A stretch of 64,000 bases of DNA, taken from NCBI RefSeq assembly GCF_000002595.2, contig NC_057010.1:2226721-2290720 (forward strand). Direction: 5' to 3'. Source of the stretch: Chlamydomonas reinhardtii (lineage: Eukaryota; Chlorophyta; Chlorophyceae; Chlamydomonadales; Chlamydomonadaceae). The position numbers and the translations under genes were made by a program. Position 1 is the first letter of the stretch. Each line of letters begins with the position of its first letter. The notes beneath the pieces are model-generated. The model saw nothing but the letters and a program-made list of their open reading frames with translations. It had not been told where the DNA came from and ran no database searches. Positions 29,856 to 41,533 of the stretch are shown here, piece by piece.

Positions 29856-31645
29856 TCATTGACCCCGCGCCGGCCGCCCCCCCAGCCCTTGCTCCCCCGG
29901 CGGCGCCGACACCTCCACCACTGGCTTCTCGGCCGCCTTCAGCCGCGCCGGGTCCTCAGCAGGCGGCAGCTCGCCACCACCACCCCCGCCGCCGCCGCTG
30001 CTACTGCCGGGCGCCGTGCCTTTCGCAGCCGCCGGCAGCTGCACCACGTCCCCCGCCTGGTTGCCCTCCCGCTCCGCCGCCACAGCGCCGCCCACCGCCG
30101 CGCCCGACAGCGCACCCAGAGCGCCCGCCGCCAGGCCCACAGCAGGGCCGCCTGCGGCCGCATTCGGCACATGCGCACACACCAGTACAGAGCGAGCACA
30201 CACCATGTTTCATTGCTCTCCGACACCCAACACACTATGCATCGCACCGGCTTTTCGTCATGCCCCATCTCCAATAACCATGGTAGCACCACCCGCCCAC
30301 ACTCGGTGCTTTCACGGAACGGTACGGACGGCCGCGCCGCAGCCCCCACCCCCATGCGGCACACACGTACACACGTGTACACGTTCAGAGAAATGTTAGC
30401 TAGTGTGAATGCAAATGCAACACGTAAACACGCGCACACGCACGCCGCCACTGCTCACCCAGCACGGTGCCCACGACGCCTGCCAGTGCGCCGCCCGTGC
30501 CGCCGCCCAGCCCCGCGCCAATGCCGGTCTGGGCCTGCTCCAGCTGCCAGTGGCAGGTGGGTGGGCGTGTTGGCGTGTGAATGTGTGAATGTGTGAAAGT
30601 GTGGCCGGTTGGGTGAGTGTGTGGCCGTGTGGACGCGTGGGTGTGCTTGTGTGAATGTGTGGGTGTGAACAGCTGCACCACCAGGCGCGCTATCCGGATG
30701 CCGCTCGACCCCACACCTCAAACGACAACCTCAAACTGCAACCTCGCATGAGTCTCTCATCTAGCTTTCCTCAGAGGTTGGACCTACGGCCTCGCGACAA
30801 GTACAAGCAACACGCCTCCCCTCACACACCCGTCACACCCATCACCCCCACACGCACCACACCCCTCACGCCACCCCACCACGCACCAGCGGTGAGTCCA
30901 GCGGCGCCGAAGCCAGGTCCTGGCTCACGGGGTCATCCGCCGGCGACACCACACCGCCCGCGCCTGTGCGTGTGTGGTTGTCCAGGGGGGAGAGTGCAGG
31001 TACGCGTTGTTTCACCATTCCCAGCAACGGCGGTTTGGCCCGCGTAGGGCGGAACCGGGGCCGTTCCGTTGCCGGTTGCACCCAAGAAAGTGGGGTATGT
31101 ATAGCTCATATGTGCCATTCAGCCCCGCACGCAATCAAGCCACAGTAGCAGCACCAGTGGCAGGTGTGGGGCGCAGGGTGCTCACCGCGGTCGCCGCCGC
31201 GTGGGTCGCCGCGCGAGTGAGCCGCGTCGCCCGCCGCCGCCGCCTGCTGCATGGGACTGCCGCCGCTGCTACTGCCGCTGCTACTGCCACCGCCGGCGGC
31301 GAGACTGCTACTGCCGGGTCCAGGTCCGGGGAAGACGGGGTCGAAGGCGTGGGGAGGGGCAGAGGCGGAGTCGGGGTCACCCGGGAGAGAGGTGTGGCGA
31401 GTGCCGGACGCGGCCCTGACACCGATGCGGGCGCCGCCAAAGCTGCTACTGCTGCTACTGCCGCTCGAGGCCGCTGAGGCGGCACCGCTGCCGATGACGC
31501 CCGCCGCGGCCCAAGGGGAGAGGCCCCGCAGAGAGCTGCGGACGGTGCCGGCGGTGTAGGAGTGGGCAGCTGCAGCTGCAGCGGCGCTGCTCCTGGTTGT
31601 TGTGTTGGTCCTGCGAGCTAGCCTGAGCAGGTGCAGCATTTGCAT
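29856..31645 (-). CDS. Glycine-zipper protein with probable mitochondrial presequence
   Basis: Four exons (31645-31186, about 30970-30889, about 30545-30460, about 30151-29856) join in phase. The N-terminus MQMLHLLRLARRTNTTTRSS is basic and lacks acidic residues, like a mitochondrial presequence. A disordered Ser/Gly/Pro stretch follows. Two glycine-zipper segments, encoded by separate exons, come next: GIGAGLGGGTGGALAGVVG and AVGLAAGALGALSGAAVGGA. Such segments pack membrane helices in small channel-like or outer-envelope proteins. A charged tail ends at a TGA at 29858-29856. Orthologue not recognised. The gene starts 156 bp from the divergent SYLF gene. Confidence 0.65.
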
Positions 31646-31801
31646 GTATCTGGTGTTCTGGTGGTGTTTGTTGGTGCCGCGGTGTCAGCCAGGCTTTGGC
31701 TCCGATCGCGCGGACCCGTTGGATGAACACGAGTCCCTTTTTCTCCGCCCTTCTAGTTTCCGGCACCGTCAGCACTCACTCGCAAAGCAACAACCCTCAC
31801 C
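31646..31801. promoter_or_regulatory. Compact divergent promoter, 156 bp between start codons
   Basis: Only 156 bp separates the start codons of the glycine-zipper gene (-) and the SYLF gene (+), so both 5' UTRs and promoters must share or overlap this stretch. No TATA box is clear. Confidence 0.6.
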
Positions 31802-34450
31802 ATGTCCTCCTTCACAAGCGTGAGTGCGCAAGGCCCCGCCGGTGATGCCGGCAGCGGCCCGGCGCCCGGCGAGGCACCGGCCGACGAGGAGCACGGCGGC
31901 CGCGGCCACCACAGTCTGCTGCTGAGCAAGGTGCGGCGCGGCGCGGCGCGGCGGATTAGAAGCCGGCGACAGCAACACACGCGGTGAAATTGGTTCGCTA
32001 TTGCACGGGCGGACGCGGAGGGAGACGTCTGCCCGACCCCCGGGCCCTCCGTCCGTCGACCGCTGGCTAGCCCTTTGATTCCGCTCATCAGCAATGTCGT
32101 CTTGCTTTATGACGCCTTGCTGGCTGCAGGGTGTGGGCGGCGGCGGCGCGGGCGGCGGCCAGCAGCTGTCTGAGTTCCTGCGGCGCCACACCGCGGAGGC
32201 CGCAGCCACCCTGGGGCAGCTGGTGCGGCTGGGGCCGCAGTCGGGGCCGCAGGTGCGTGCTCACGTGCGTGCGTGTGTGGGAGGGGGGAGGGGCTGGGGG
32301 TGATGTGGTCGTTCGATGATGACTGGGTGCGTGTCGGCTGTGGGGTTGGTGTGGGTGCGGGTTCGGCGCCGGTGCACGTGTCGTGGTACTCCGTCTATGT
32401 GGTTCACTGGTTCGGTTCCTTCCCGCTCACTACTGTCACACAACGGGGGGGGGCCGTCATTTGGCTGCCATAGGGCCTCACACCACACGGCACACGCGCA
32501 CGCCCTCTTGCTGCTGCATGCACGCGCTCCACGCCCCCGCCTGCCTCCCCCGCCTCCCTCCCCCCCCACACACAGGATTGCATGGGTCAGCCCTCGGGTC
32601 TGCTGCCGGTGTCGGCCCTGCAGGCGTGCCAGGTGCGTGCATGGGGGTTGAGGCGGCCGTGTGCGTGCGTGGGGGGTGAGGCGTGCCAGGTGCGTGCATG
32701 GGGGGTGAGGCTTGCCAGGTGCGTGCATGGGGGGTGAGGCGGCCGTGTGCGTGCGTGGGGGGTGAGGCGGCCGTGTGCGTGCGTGGGGGATGAGGCGGCC
32801 AGGTGCTTGATTGTGTGGGCGGGTGCGTGCGTGCCGCCTGTGTGGTCTTGGCGCCGCGCGCACCTGCTCTTTATGTCCTGAGGCTTGCTTAAAGACCCTG
32901 GCAGGTGCAAAGACACACACACACACACACACACAACACACACGCGCCTACAATAATACACACGCCCCCCGCCCAGGCTCTGATGTTCCTGCGCACCACC
33001 AAGGGCGGCCTGGGTCTGTCGTACAGCCACGGCAGCGGATTCCTCATCAACAAGATCCGTACAGACATGGTCACACACCCGCCCACCGCCACAACCACCA
33101 GCCCCAGCCCCAGCCGCCGCCGCAGCGCCGGCGGTAGTCACGGCGGCGCCGCCGGCGGAAACGGCGGCACCGGTAGCGGTGGCAGTAGCAACAGCGGAGC
33201 CGGAGCGTCAGCAGGTGGCAGCGGCAGCAACCCTAGCTGGAACACTGGCGCAGCCGGGGCCGCAGGCGGCAGTAGCAGCAGCAGTAGCAGCTACGCCACG
33301 CCGGCGGCTGCGGCTGCTGGCGGCGCCTGGACTGAGGAGGCGGTGCCGGTAATCCATTGGTCGGCGCCCGCCTTCTACTCGATGGACAGCCTGTCGGTGG
33401 GGCTCACAGTGGGTGGGTGCGGGCGGGTGCGGGCGGGCGCGTGTGCGTGTGTGGGGGTTGGGGGTTGAGGGTTGGGAGTTGGGAGTTGGGGAGTTGGGGG
33501 TGGGGAGGGTGGGCAGACGGGTGGGCTGGCGCGGCAGGCACAGGCGTACGGCAGTGTGTGTGTGTGTGTTCCTTCGCTGCTGCACCCGAGCGGAGGCAGC
33601 CCCTAACCCGGCCGCTGGATGCAAGCCCCCTCGGGCCTCGCCCCCCTACGTCCCCCCCCTTGCTTGCGCTCCCCCACTCAAAGGCCTGGAGCACACGCAC
33701 AGTGTGCTGCTGCTGTGGGACGAGGGCACGGTGGAGCGCGTGAAGGCGGGGCGGGCGGTGCTGGGCACAGACGTGCACGTGATGGTGGGGCAGGTGGGGA
33801 GGCGGGGTTAGGGTGGGTGGGGTGGGGTGCGTGGGTGGGTGGAGGTGGGGATGAGGTAGTGGCGGGAGGCAGGCAGGGAGCGGCGAGAGGTGGACGCCCC
33901 CCACCAGCATGGCGCACTCCTCGCACTTGCTGCTTGCGTCTTGTCGCTGCATGGCTGTCATACCATACCGCACCTGTCCCTCTGCACAAGGCCGGCTGCT
34001 GAAGGCGTCTGCCCGCCTCCGAGCCGCGCGCCTGCGACCCACCCGCCTTCTCCCACTTGCCGCCGCCTGCCACCCGCCTGCTCCCACCCGCCTGCCTCCC
34101 ACCTGTTACCTGCTCCCACCCGCCCGCCCGCCTGCCTTGCCACCACCACCCCCAGCGTGCTGACGCGGATGACGCCAGCGGTGACGCCGCCTCCGGCGAC
34201 CCCGGCGGCCCCCGGCTGGTGCTGAGCGGGGTGGGCAGCCGTCGTGGAGGGGGAGGACTGGTGCGTGTGTGAGGGTGTGTGTGTTGTGTCTGTGCGGCTG
34301 TGGGTCCCCCTGTGGACTGTGGAGGCAATGCTGGGAATGCGTCGGGTGCCCAGGGTCAAGGGGTCCGTGTTCGCTCGCTCCTTTGATCATGCGACACACA
34401 CACACACACACCGACACACCAACACACCAACACAGAAACACACAATAACA

Positions 34451-34484
<34 letters not shown>

Positions 34485-34758
34485 GGTGGGCGGAGGCAGT
34501 GGCGGCGCGGTGGGCAGCTCACTGCTTGTGCCCGGGGCCTTCGAGCTGCCCCTGCACATCGCATCACCCGGAGGAGGAGGCGGCGGCGGCGGCGGTACGA
34601 ACAGCGGCGGCAATAGTGGCGGCGGCAATGCCGGCGGCGGCGATGGCGATGACCAGGCAGCGACGACAGCGGCAGCAGCAGCGGTAGCGGCTGGCCAGGA
34701 GGGCCCCCAGCAGCAGCACCAGCAGTCGTCCCCTCATCAGCACCACGGTGGCGGCGGC

Positions 34759-34799
<41 letters not shown>

Positions 34800-35915
34800 G
34801 CTGGTGCAGCTATTCAGTCGGGCCATGGTGTCGGGCCGTAGCGAGGAGGACAACGGCGGCGGCAGTAGCAGCAGCGGAACCGGCAGCGGCAGTAGCAGCG
34901 GGGCAGGAGCAAGAGCAGGTGCAGGAGCAGGAGCAGGCGCCGCCGGCAGGAAGGGAGTGGAGGGAGTGGCGGCGGCGGCTCCGGCGGGACCCGAGGCCCA
35001 CGGCGGCGGCGGCGGCAGCAGCAGCGGCAGGATTGGCGGCGCCGCCGGCAGCAGTAGCAGGGGCGGCGGGGGAGCGGGGGGCGGAGGGGCTGGGGGAGGG
35101 GGTGTCAGCGGGGGCGTGTCTACCATCAGCAGCTACACGGTGTACGACGGGGCGCTGCTGGACTTCAGTCTACTGGGTGCGTGGGGGCGGCTGGGGAGGT
35201 GGGGAGGGGGGGAGGGGCGGGGAGGTGTGCGTTTTGGGTGGGTGGGGGCTGGATGCTGGGCTGGGTGGGGTGGGTGGGGCGCCTCCGGCACGCACGTTTC
35301 ACGTCACTCACGTACACATAGGGACTACTACTGAAGCGAGCTCTGCATGCATAGCGTCAAGAACACATCGACCCAGACGCCCCTAAATACCGCCTCTACC
35401 TGCAGCCCCTACAACGCACGTACACGGCGGCACGCACCCCCCTTCCACACAAACGCACACTCATCCCAACCACCCCAACCAACCCAACCCCATCCACCCA
35501 ACTAACCATTTATCACAGGCGGCGCGCTGCAGCCCGACGCCCGCCACAACCGGGCTGTGTACGGCGAGAACGTCAGCCTGGACGACATAGTGCACGGCAG
35601 GTGCGTGCGTGTGCGTGTGGATGTGGAGGCTGGGGTGTGCGTGTGAAGCGGGGCGTGCCGTGTGCCTACGTGCATGCTGTCTTATGAGCTTGAGGAGTGA
35701 GCGATTGCGATGCTAGATCAGCCGTGTGCGTTCATAGTTCTTCCAGCTCTCTTGATCCGCTCGTGATTCTTGCCAGCGGCACAACTGCACCCGAGACCTT
35801 AACCGCAACCACCCCTCAACTGAACAGGGTGTCGCCGCCCGATGAGTTTGGTCCGCTGTACAGCACCCTTCGCATGCTGACCTGCAGGACGCGGCAGCAG
35901 CTGGCGGCGCTGTAG
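31802..35915 (+). CDS. SYLF (Ysc84-type) domain protein with large low-complexity inserts
   Basis: Nine exons, 31802-31930, 32130-32252, 32576-32632, 32977-33412, 33684-33793, 34156-34260, 34486-35176, 35519-35600 and 35828-35915, keep phase throughout and give 606 residues. SYLF landmarks appear in order: ALMFLRTTKGGLGLSYSHGS, WSAPAFYSMDSLSVGLTVG, SVLLLWDEGTVERVKAG, LGTDVHVMVG, ISSYTVYDGALLDFSLLGGAL, and NRAVYGENVSLDDIVHG. SYLF domains bind phosphoinositides and, in yeast Ysc84, actin; animal SH3YL1 carries one. Here the domain is split by two disordered inserts, about 75 residues after the first motif and about 200 residues rich in Gly/Gln/Ser before ISSYTVY. No SH3 or FYVE domain is seen. 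Function in algae is unknown to me. Confidence 0.85.
32633..32815. repeat. Intronic minisatellite, about 28-30 bp x 6
   Basis: Units built on gtgcgtgcatggggggtgag and gcggccgtgtgcgtgcgtgg repeat at the donor end of an intron of the SYLF gene. The same intron ends in a (CA)n tract. Confidence 0.8.
34394..34482. repeat. (CA)n microsatellite before a splice acceptor
   Basis: A CA-rich tract running directly into the acceptor cgcag of SYLF exon 7. The same intron begins with a GT-rich stretch (gtgcgtgtgtgag). Confidence 0.95.
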
Positions 35916-36998
35916 GCAGTAGCGCTAGCGGTCGGCAGTAGCAGTCGGCAGCAGCGGTAGTGCTATTAGGGCTGCAGGGTGGGTAGGTGGCGCTGCCGCG
36001 CATAACGTGGGCTGCTGCTGCGGCGTGGATTGCGGGTGTTGGCTTTGACCTCACGGACATGGACGACGACGTAGCGAGGTGGTGTCACAGTTTGGTGTGG
36101 GGTGGGCTGAGGCTGCTGGTGCGTAGGGGTGGCGGTGTTGGCAGCATGGACGAGCATTGACATGTTCGAGGCCGGCAGTCTCGAATGCCTGGGATTCCGC
36201 CCTTCGCAGTACTCTCAAGGGCTGAAGCTTCCACCGGTCACAGTAATTTTAATGCACTCCTAGCCATACCTTTCCGCTGCCGCTGTACAGTAAGCGTTCT
36301 GCACTCGAAAGGCCCCACTCCACGGCGAGGCATCCATTCGGCAGAACTGTAGCCGCTGGATCCCGGTCCACGCCACACCCGCCGCCGCACCTACCTTAGC
36401 CAAGAGAGCACGCCATACCTCAATCGTGCACCACGCCAGGCACACCTAGGAAACGGCACCGCAGACCGCAGAGCCTTACTTGCTTACCGCGGGTCTGCTA
36501 CCTAACAGTATGGTACATACCTCCATGCCTCCATGCCTCCATGCCTCCATGCCGCCATGCCTCCATGCCGCCATGCCTCCATGCCTCCATGCCTCCATGC
36601 CTCCATGCACTTTAGCAATAATCAAACAATGGGAGTAAATCAGCTATTGGTATATAGTTGGTTGGATGGACCGTGGCAGTGCTTTTGGAACTCCGACATC
36701 GCACATACCTTTGCACATCCTGCTGAGCGCGCTACTGTACTGAGGGAACCTTGCAATCTCAACACGAAACCGTGCCGCCGCCGCGCCGTGCCGCCACCAT
36801 GCAGGCTCATGTACACAATCCAACGCAATTGCAAGTGTATAACCTTTACCACGCGTTCCTTGTCAAACCTTTAAGTCCGCACGCCCACTAGCTATATTGT
36901 TCACATGCACAGGTTTGAAGTACCGTATCGAGGCGACGTGTTGCGTGCGTCCGGGCCAACGTGAACTCGCCACAACCACTCCTCCCACTCCTCCCAGC
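35916..36998. other. Convergent intergenic region
   Basis: Lies between the stops of the SYLF gene (+) and the M43 protease gene (-). Apart from the 8-bp repeat at 36520-36606, no feature is supported. Confidence 0.5.
36520..36606. repeat. 8-bp tandem repeat (CATGCCTC), about 11 copies
   Basis: Regular copies of catgcctc, a few with catgccgc, run for about 85 bp in intergenic DNA. Confidence 0.95.
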
Positions 36999-38523
36999 TC
37001 AGCCACCCCTGACACGAGGCACCGGCGAGGGCGAGGGCGAGGGTAACGGCGAGGGCGCCGGTGAGGGCGACGGTTTGCCAGCCCGACGCTTGGGGCTGGG
37101 AGAGGGCTTGGCCGCCGGCGGCTGCGGCGACGGCGGCGGCTCGTCATAGAGCTGGTACCTACGTGCATGTGGGGTTCGGGATGGGGTTGTGTTAGTTCAC
37201 CACTCCCAACAGGATTCCCAGCATGGAACCAGAGACACAGACAGGCGCAGCAGCACAACCGCCCCACTACTCATGCCAACCTAGTGAACCCGCCCGTTCT
37301 GCCAGGTTCTGCCTATGGCGCCGGAGGCCCCGTATACCCCCATCTGTTCCGGCAGCCTGCAGCGCTGTCCAACGCACTGTGTGGCTTTGGCCCTCACAAC
37401 CCCTGCCTTTGCCCATCCGCCCACCCCAAGCAACAGCCCACCGTGAACCCGTTAGCGCCGCCCCACGCCACACACACCCCACATGTGGGGCTGCAGCCCC
37501 CCCCCACACACACACCACAGCCCCCACACCACCCAACACACGGCGCACCCACGTGGAGCACACGGCCGCCGCGCGCTCGTCGCACAGCGCGAACGTGCCG
37601 GGCTGCTGGTAGGCCTTGCCGGCGACCACACACGGCGCCGCCAGCTCGCACCACCAGCTGGCGGGGTCCTGCAGCAGCAGTGCGCCCACTGGGGCGCAGC
37701 CGGCGCGGTAGGTGCGGCCGCGCAGGCGCCAGGAGGGCTTGCAGCTGCAGCCCGGCAGCGACGGCGGCCGAGTGCAGATGGCCTCCTCCACTGCGGATCG
37801 AGGGAGGGAGCAGCAGGGCGCGCGGGGTGTGGAGGTGAGAGTGAAGGTGCGGGTTCGGGAGGAGAGGTAGAAGAGGGTGTAGGTTGGGCGGAGAGGTTGG
37901 TGGAGGGAGGCGGCGAGGATGTGGGGCCGTGGGTGGGAGCGCGGGTGGGAGCGCGGGTGGGAGCGTGGGCTGGGGGGAGGAAAGGGAAGGGCATGCTGGG
38001 GCTGGCGCGTGGGTGGCAGTTAGGGGGTGTGGCAGTGCTGGGAGGGAACGGGCAGCCTCAGTTGCGCTGCGTTGGAGAGCTCCTTGCATGAGACAAGAGC
38101 AAATCGTAAAAGTGAAGCACTCACATGTGGAATTGTCACCTTGCTGCTGCTGGTCCCTGTGGGTTCGTCCCGACACCGGTACGAACGTAAGCGGATGTGG
38201 TTGTAGTGGTTGCAGAAGCGGTCGGCTTCGAGCAAGCACACAGCTGGTATTGCAACCCGGTGACACACACGTGGCCTACACGCCCGGCCCCGCAACCCGA
38301 CGGATAGGACCCACACAGGACACGCAGGTGTGCAGATAGGCAGAAAGGCGGGCAAACACGCGGGCTGCTCACGTGCACATGAACTTGGCTCCCTCGCACG
38401 GCAGGATGAGCGCCACGCCGGCGCCGCCGTAGGTCTTGCCGTTTACGGTGCAGCCGTCCTCCACCTCACACGCCCTGCACGTGTGGGCGCGTGTGTGGTA
38501 GAGAGCACAAGGAACGCGCGCGT

Positions 38524-38555
<32 letters not shown>

Positions 38556-41501
38556 GGAGAGCAAGAAAGACGCTCTTTGCTCGTCAGTCGCTTGACATGG
38601 CGTCCCTGCTGTCTGTCCACAACACAACAATACAAACACACTAGCTAGCTCGCTCGCTGTCCAGCGCACCAGTCGCCTCGCGTGTTGCTGCGGCTGTAGT
38701 AGGGTGCGCAGCCGCCGCCCTGCCACACCGGCACCGTGCCGCGCTGCGCCAGGTTGGCCGCACTGGTGGGGGAGCGGTCCTCGGGCAGGTAGTTGAGCCA
38801 CAGGTCCTTGCAGGCGCAGCCCGGGTAGCGCAGCGGGCTCTGCAGGGCAGGCGGGCAGGCAGGCGGGCGGGCATTTGGACGGGCGTGTGTGGGATGATGT
38901 GTCGCTAGGGTAAATGGCAGCATGTAAATGGGGGAGGCCCTGTTGATGAGGGAGCTCCGTTTGGGAGTGGCACGGGTATTTAGGCGGCACGCATGCATGT
39001 GGTGGGTGTCGTGCTGACGCATTGCAACCACCCGCGGGAGTCGCACTCCGGACAAACACGGCACAGTACGGTACGGCAGCAGTCGACAGGAGGGGGACCT
39101 ACAGGTGTGTGTGTGTGTGGGGGGGGAGCCCCCCTGCAAGCAAGCAAAGCAACCCACGCACCGTGCAGAGGGCGGTGTCCGGGCGGCCCGGGTCTGTGCC
39201 ACCGCCGCCGCCTGCGCCACCGCTGCCACAACCTCCGCCACCTGCGCCGCCATCGGACTGCGTCTGCTGCGGCAGCAGCTGTGGCGGCGGCTGCACCTCC
39301 GCCCAGTAGCGGCCCCACTCGTATATGTGGCGGTTGGAGCGCAGCTCGGCGTGCATGAGGTCCACCTGGAGGAGGAGGGAGGGAGGGAGGGAGGGCGTAA
39401 TGTATTAGCGATGAAGCACAGGTTCAGGACAGCACACGCTTGGACAAAGGGTACTAGGCAAGCAGGGAAAGGCAGCCAGCCGCCACAGCAGAGTCCGCCG
39501 CCGCCACTGCATGAGGCATTCCTGCTGGCAGCGTAGGTCTACGTGTACGCACGCACCTGGCCGGGTGTCATGTGCCCAAGGCCGGCGCGGCACGACGGCA
39601 GTGTGTAGGTCATGAAGTTGCCTGTGGTGGATGATGCGGGCGGGTGAGTGGGGTGGGTGGGTGCATGACGAGAGCTGAATGTCAGCACCGACCAGCACGA
39701 CAGGTGAAACAAGCGGGTGGGTGGCGTGCCCCTCGCGGGGGGATGTGGAGCGCCCACCAAGAATTTCGTGACTGAACCAAACGACCCCCGGCCCCTGTTG
39801 CGCGGTACACACACGCAACCCCGCCAAACACACACACACGCCGGCACTCACCCAGCTCATCATAGCCCTGTGTGGGTCCACAGCCCAGCACAGCACAGCA
39901 CAGCACAGCACACGGCAGGCAGGGAGGAGTCAGGGAGCGAGGGTGCGTGCGCAGGGCGGGTGAGGCAAGTGAAAACACATGCACCGCCGCACCACCTGCA
40001 GCCGCCTTCTTCACGACACCCCCATGCATCCTCGCGTCTCTTCCTCTTTACCCTGCTGGATACGAGCCGGGTATGAACGGTCGAGGCAAAACCCCGGTCG
40101 TCGCGGCCACCGCTCCCACCCCGCCTCCATCTCACCGGGTCGTCGGGGCAGGTGTCTGCCCAGGCGTTCTTGTCCGAGTCCGGAATGCCCACACGCGATG
40201 GTGCGGCGCCCAGATCGCCCTGCGTACATACGACACATCACACACGTCCGGACTGACATACCGGTAGACGCACAGGTGTGCAATCCTGTCACACATACGG
40301 TACACACACGCGCTTGTTGAACTGGCCGTCGCAGCTACCACCTGTCAGCCGCAGCCACACCACTCGCCACAAACCCTCGCTTCTACGTTTCGACCTTTCG
40401 GCGGTCAGGCAAGCAGCGACAATAATCCGACCTGCAGGTCCCTCATGAAGACTGTGTAGCAGTGGTCGTTCAGGTCCACTGCCAGGCGCTTGTCCAGGTA
40501 CAGGCTACTGGCCGTGGCTGGGTGGGCACAGGGAGGGAGAGAGAGAGGTGCGTGGAGGGAGAGATGAGGTGTTTGCAGAAACGGTATGAGTAGCGGTGGC
40601 TTGGTATGACGCGAGTGTACAGAAGAAGCCGTTGGGATGTATGTGGACATGCTTAAACCCCATGCGCACAAACATGTCACGCCCAAATCCCCCACCCTCG
40701 CGAGCGCGGCAACGCACCTGCAACGTTGGGCGTGTCCGGCACGCCGTCCGAGTCGGCGCACTTGCCGCTGCAGGGCACGTGACGGGCACGATGATCAGCC
40801 ACACGCCTGCACACCCCCACACACAGCCTGCATTGCACCGGGCACCCCAGAGCACCCCGCTTCCCTCAATGCACTCCGCCCGGGCCCTCTCCACACACCG
40901 CACCCTCGCCTCTCACTCTGTGGGGAAGGTGTGACTCAGTCCCAGGTAGTGGCCTAGCTCGTGCCACAGCACCGACGAACCCGCGTTGTAGGACTCGGGG
41001 CCGTTGGTGCCGCCGCGAGCTGCGCAGCAGCAGGAGATGGACACACGCATCACAAACACATACACACACTTACGCACAATTGGGGGGGGGTTGTCTTCCA
41101 CTTGGATGTGTCAATACACACATAGGAGGTTGGTGAGGCGCTCCCAGGGCGCCGGTCTCACCAGTAGTCTCTTGCACCACTTTGCTCTGAGATCCCCTCT
41201 TGCGACATCCCCTCTTGCGACACCACGCTCCCCCATCCCGGCCGCCTTGCTTTCCAGTCTGCGTGCTCCACGTGCGTCGTCACCGTACAAGAACCCACCG
41301 GCCCCGCCTGCCCTCCCGCCTCACCCCGTTCTCCCCCTCCCGCCCTCCGGCGCTCTCGCCCACCCGCCCTCCCGCCGTCCCGTGCGCCTCCCGCTCCGCT
41401 CCCCACCTGTTACGTCCAGGTTGTTCCAGGCCAGCCACACGGGCAGCTCGGAGCGGCTGCCCACCGGGCTGGAGCCGGCGGAGCCCAGGCCGGGCGTCTG
41501 G

Positions 41502-41533
<32 letters not shown>

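Noticed and set aside
34737-35126. Minus-strand proline-rich open frame opposite SYLF exon 7
   Set aside because: It is the complement of a Gly-coding GGC run; the plus strand keeps phase with flanking exons and domain motifs.
36539-36606. Short direct repeats as a CRISPR-like array
   Set aside because: The 8-bp units are contiguous with no spacers, in a eukaryotic intergenic region; it is an ordinary tandem repeat.
36961-37149. Plus-strand Gly/Glu repeat open frame
   Set aside because: It is the complement of the Ser-Pro tail of the M43 protease, which follows a proper splice acceptor on the minus strand.
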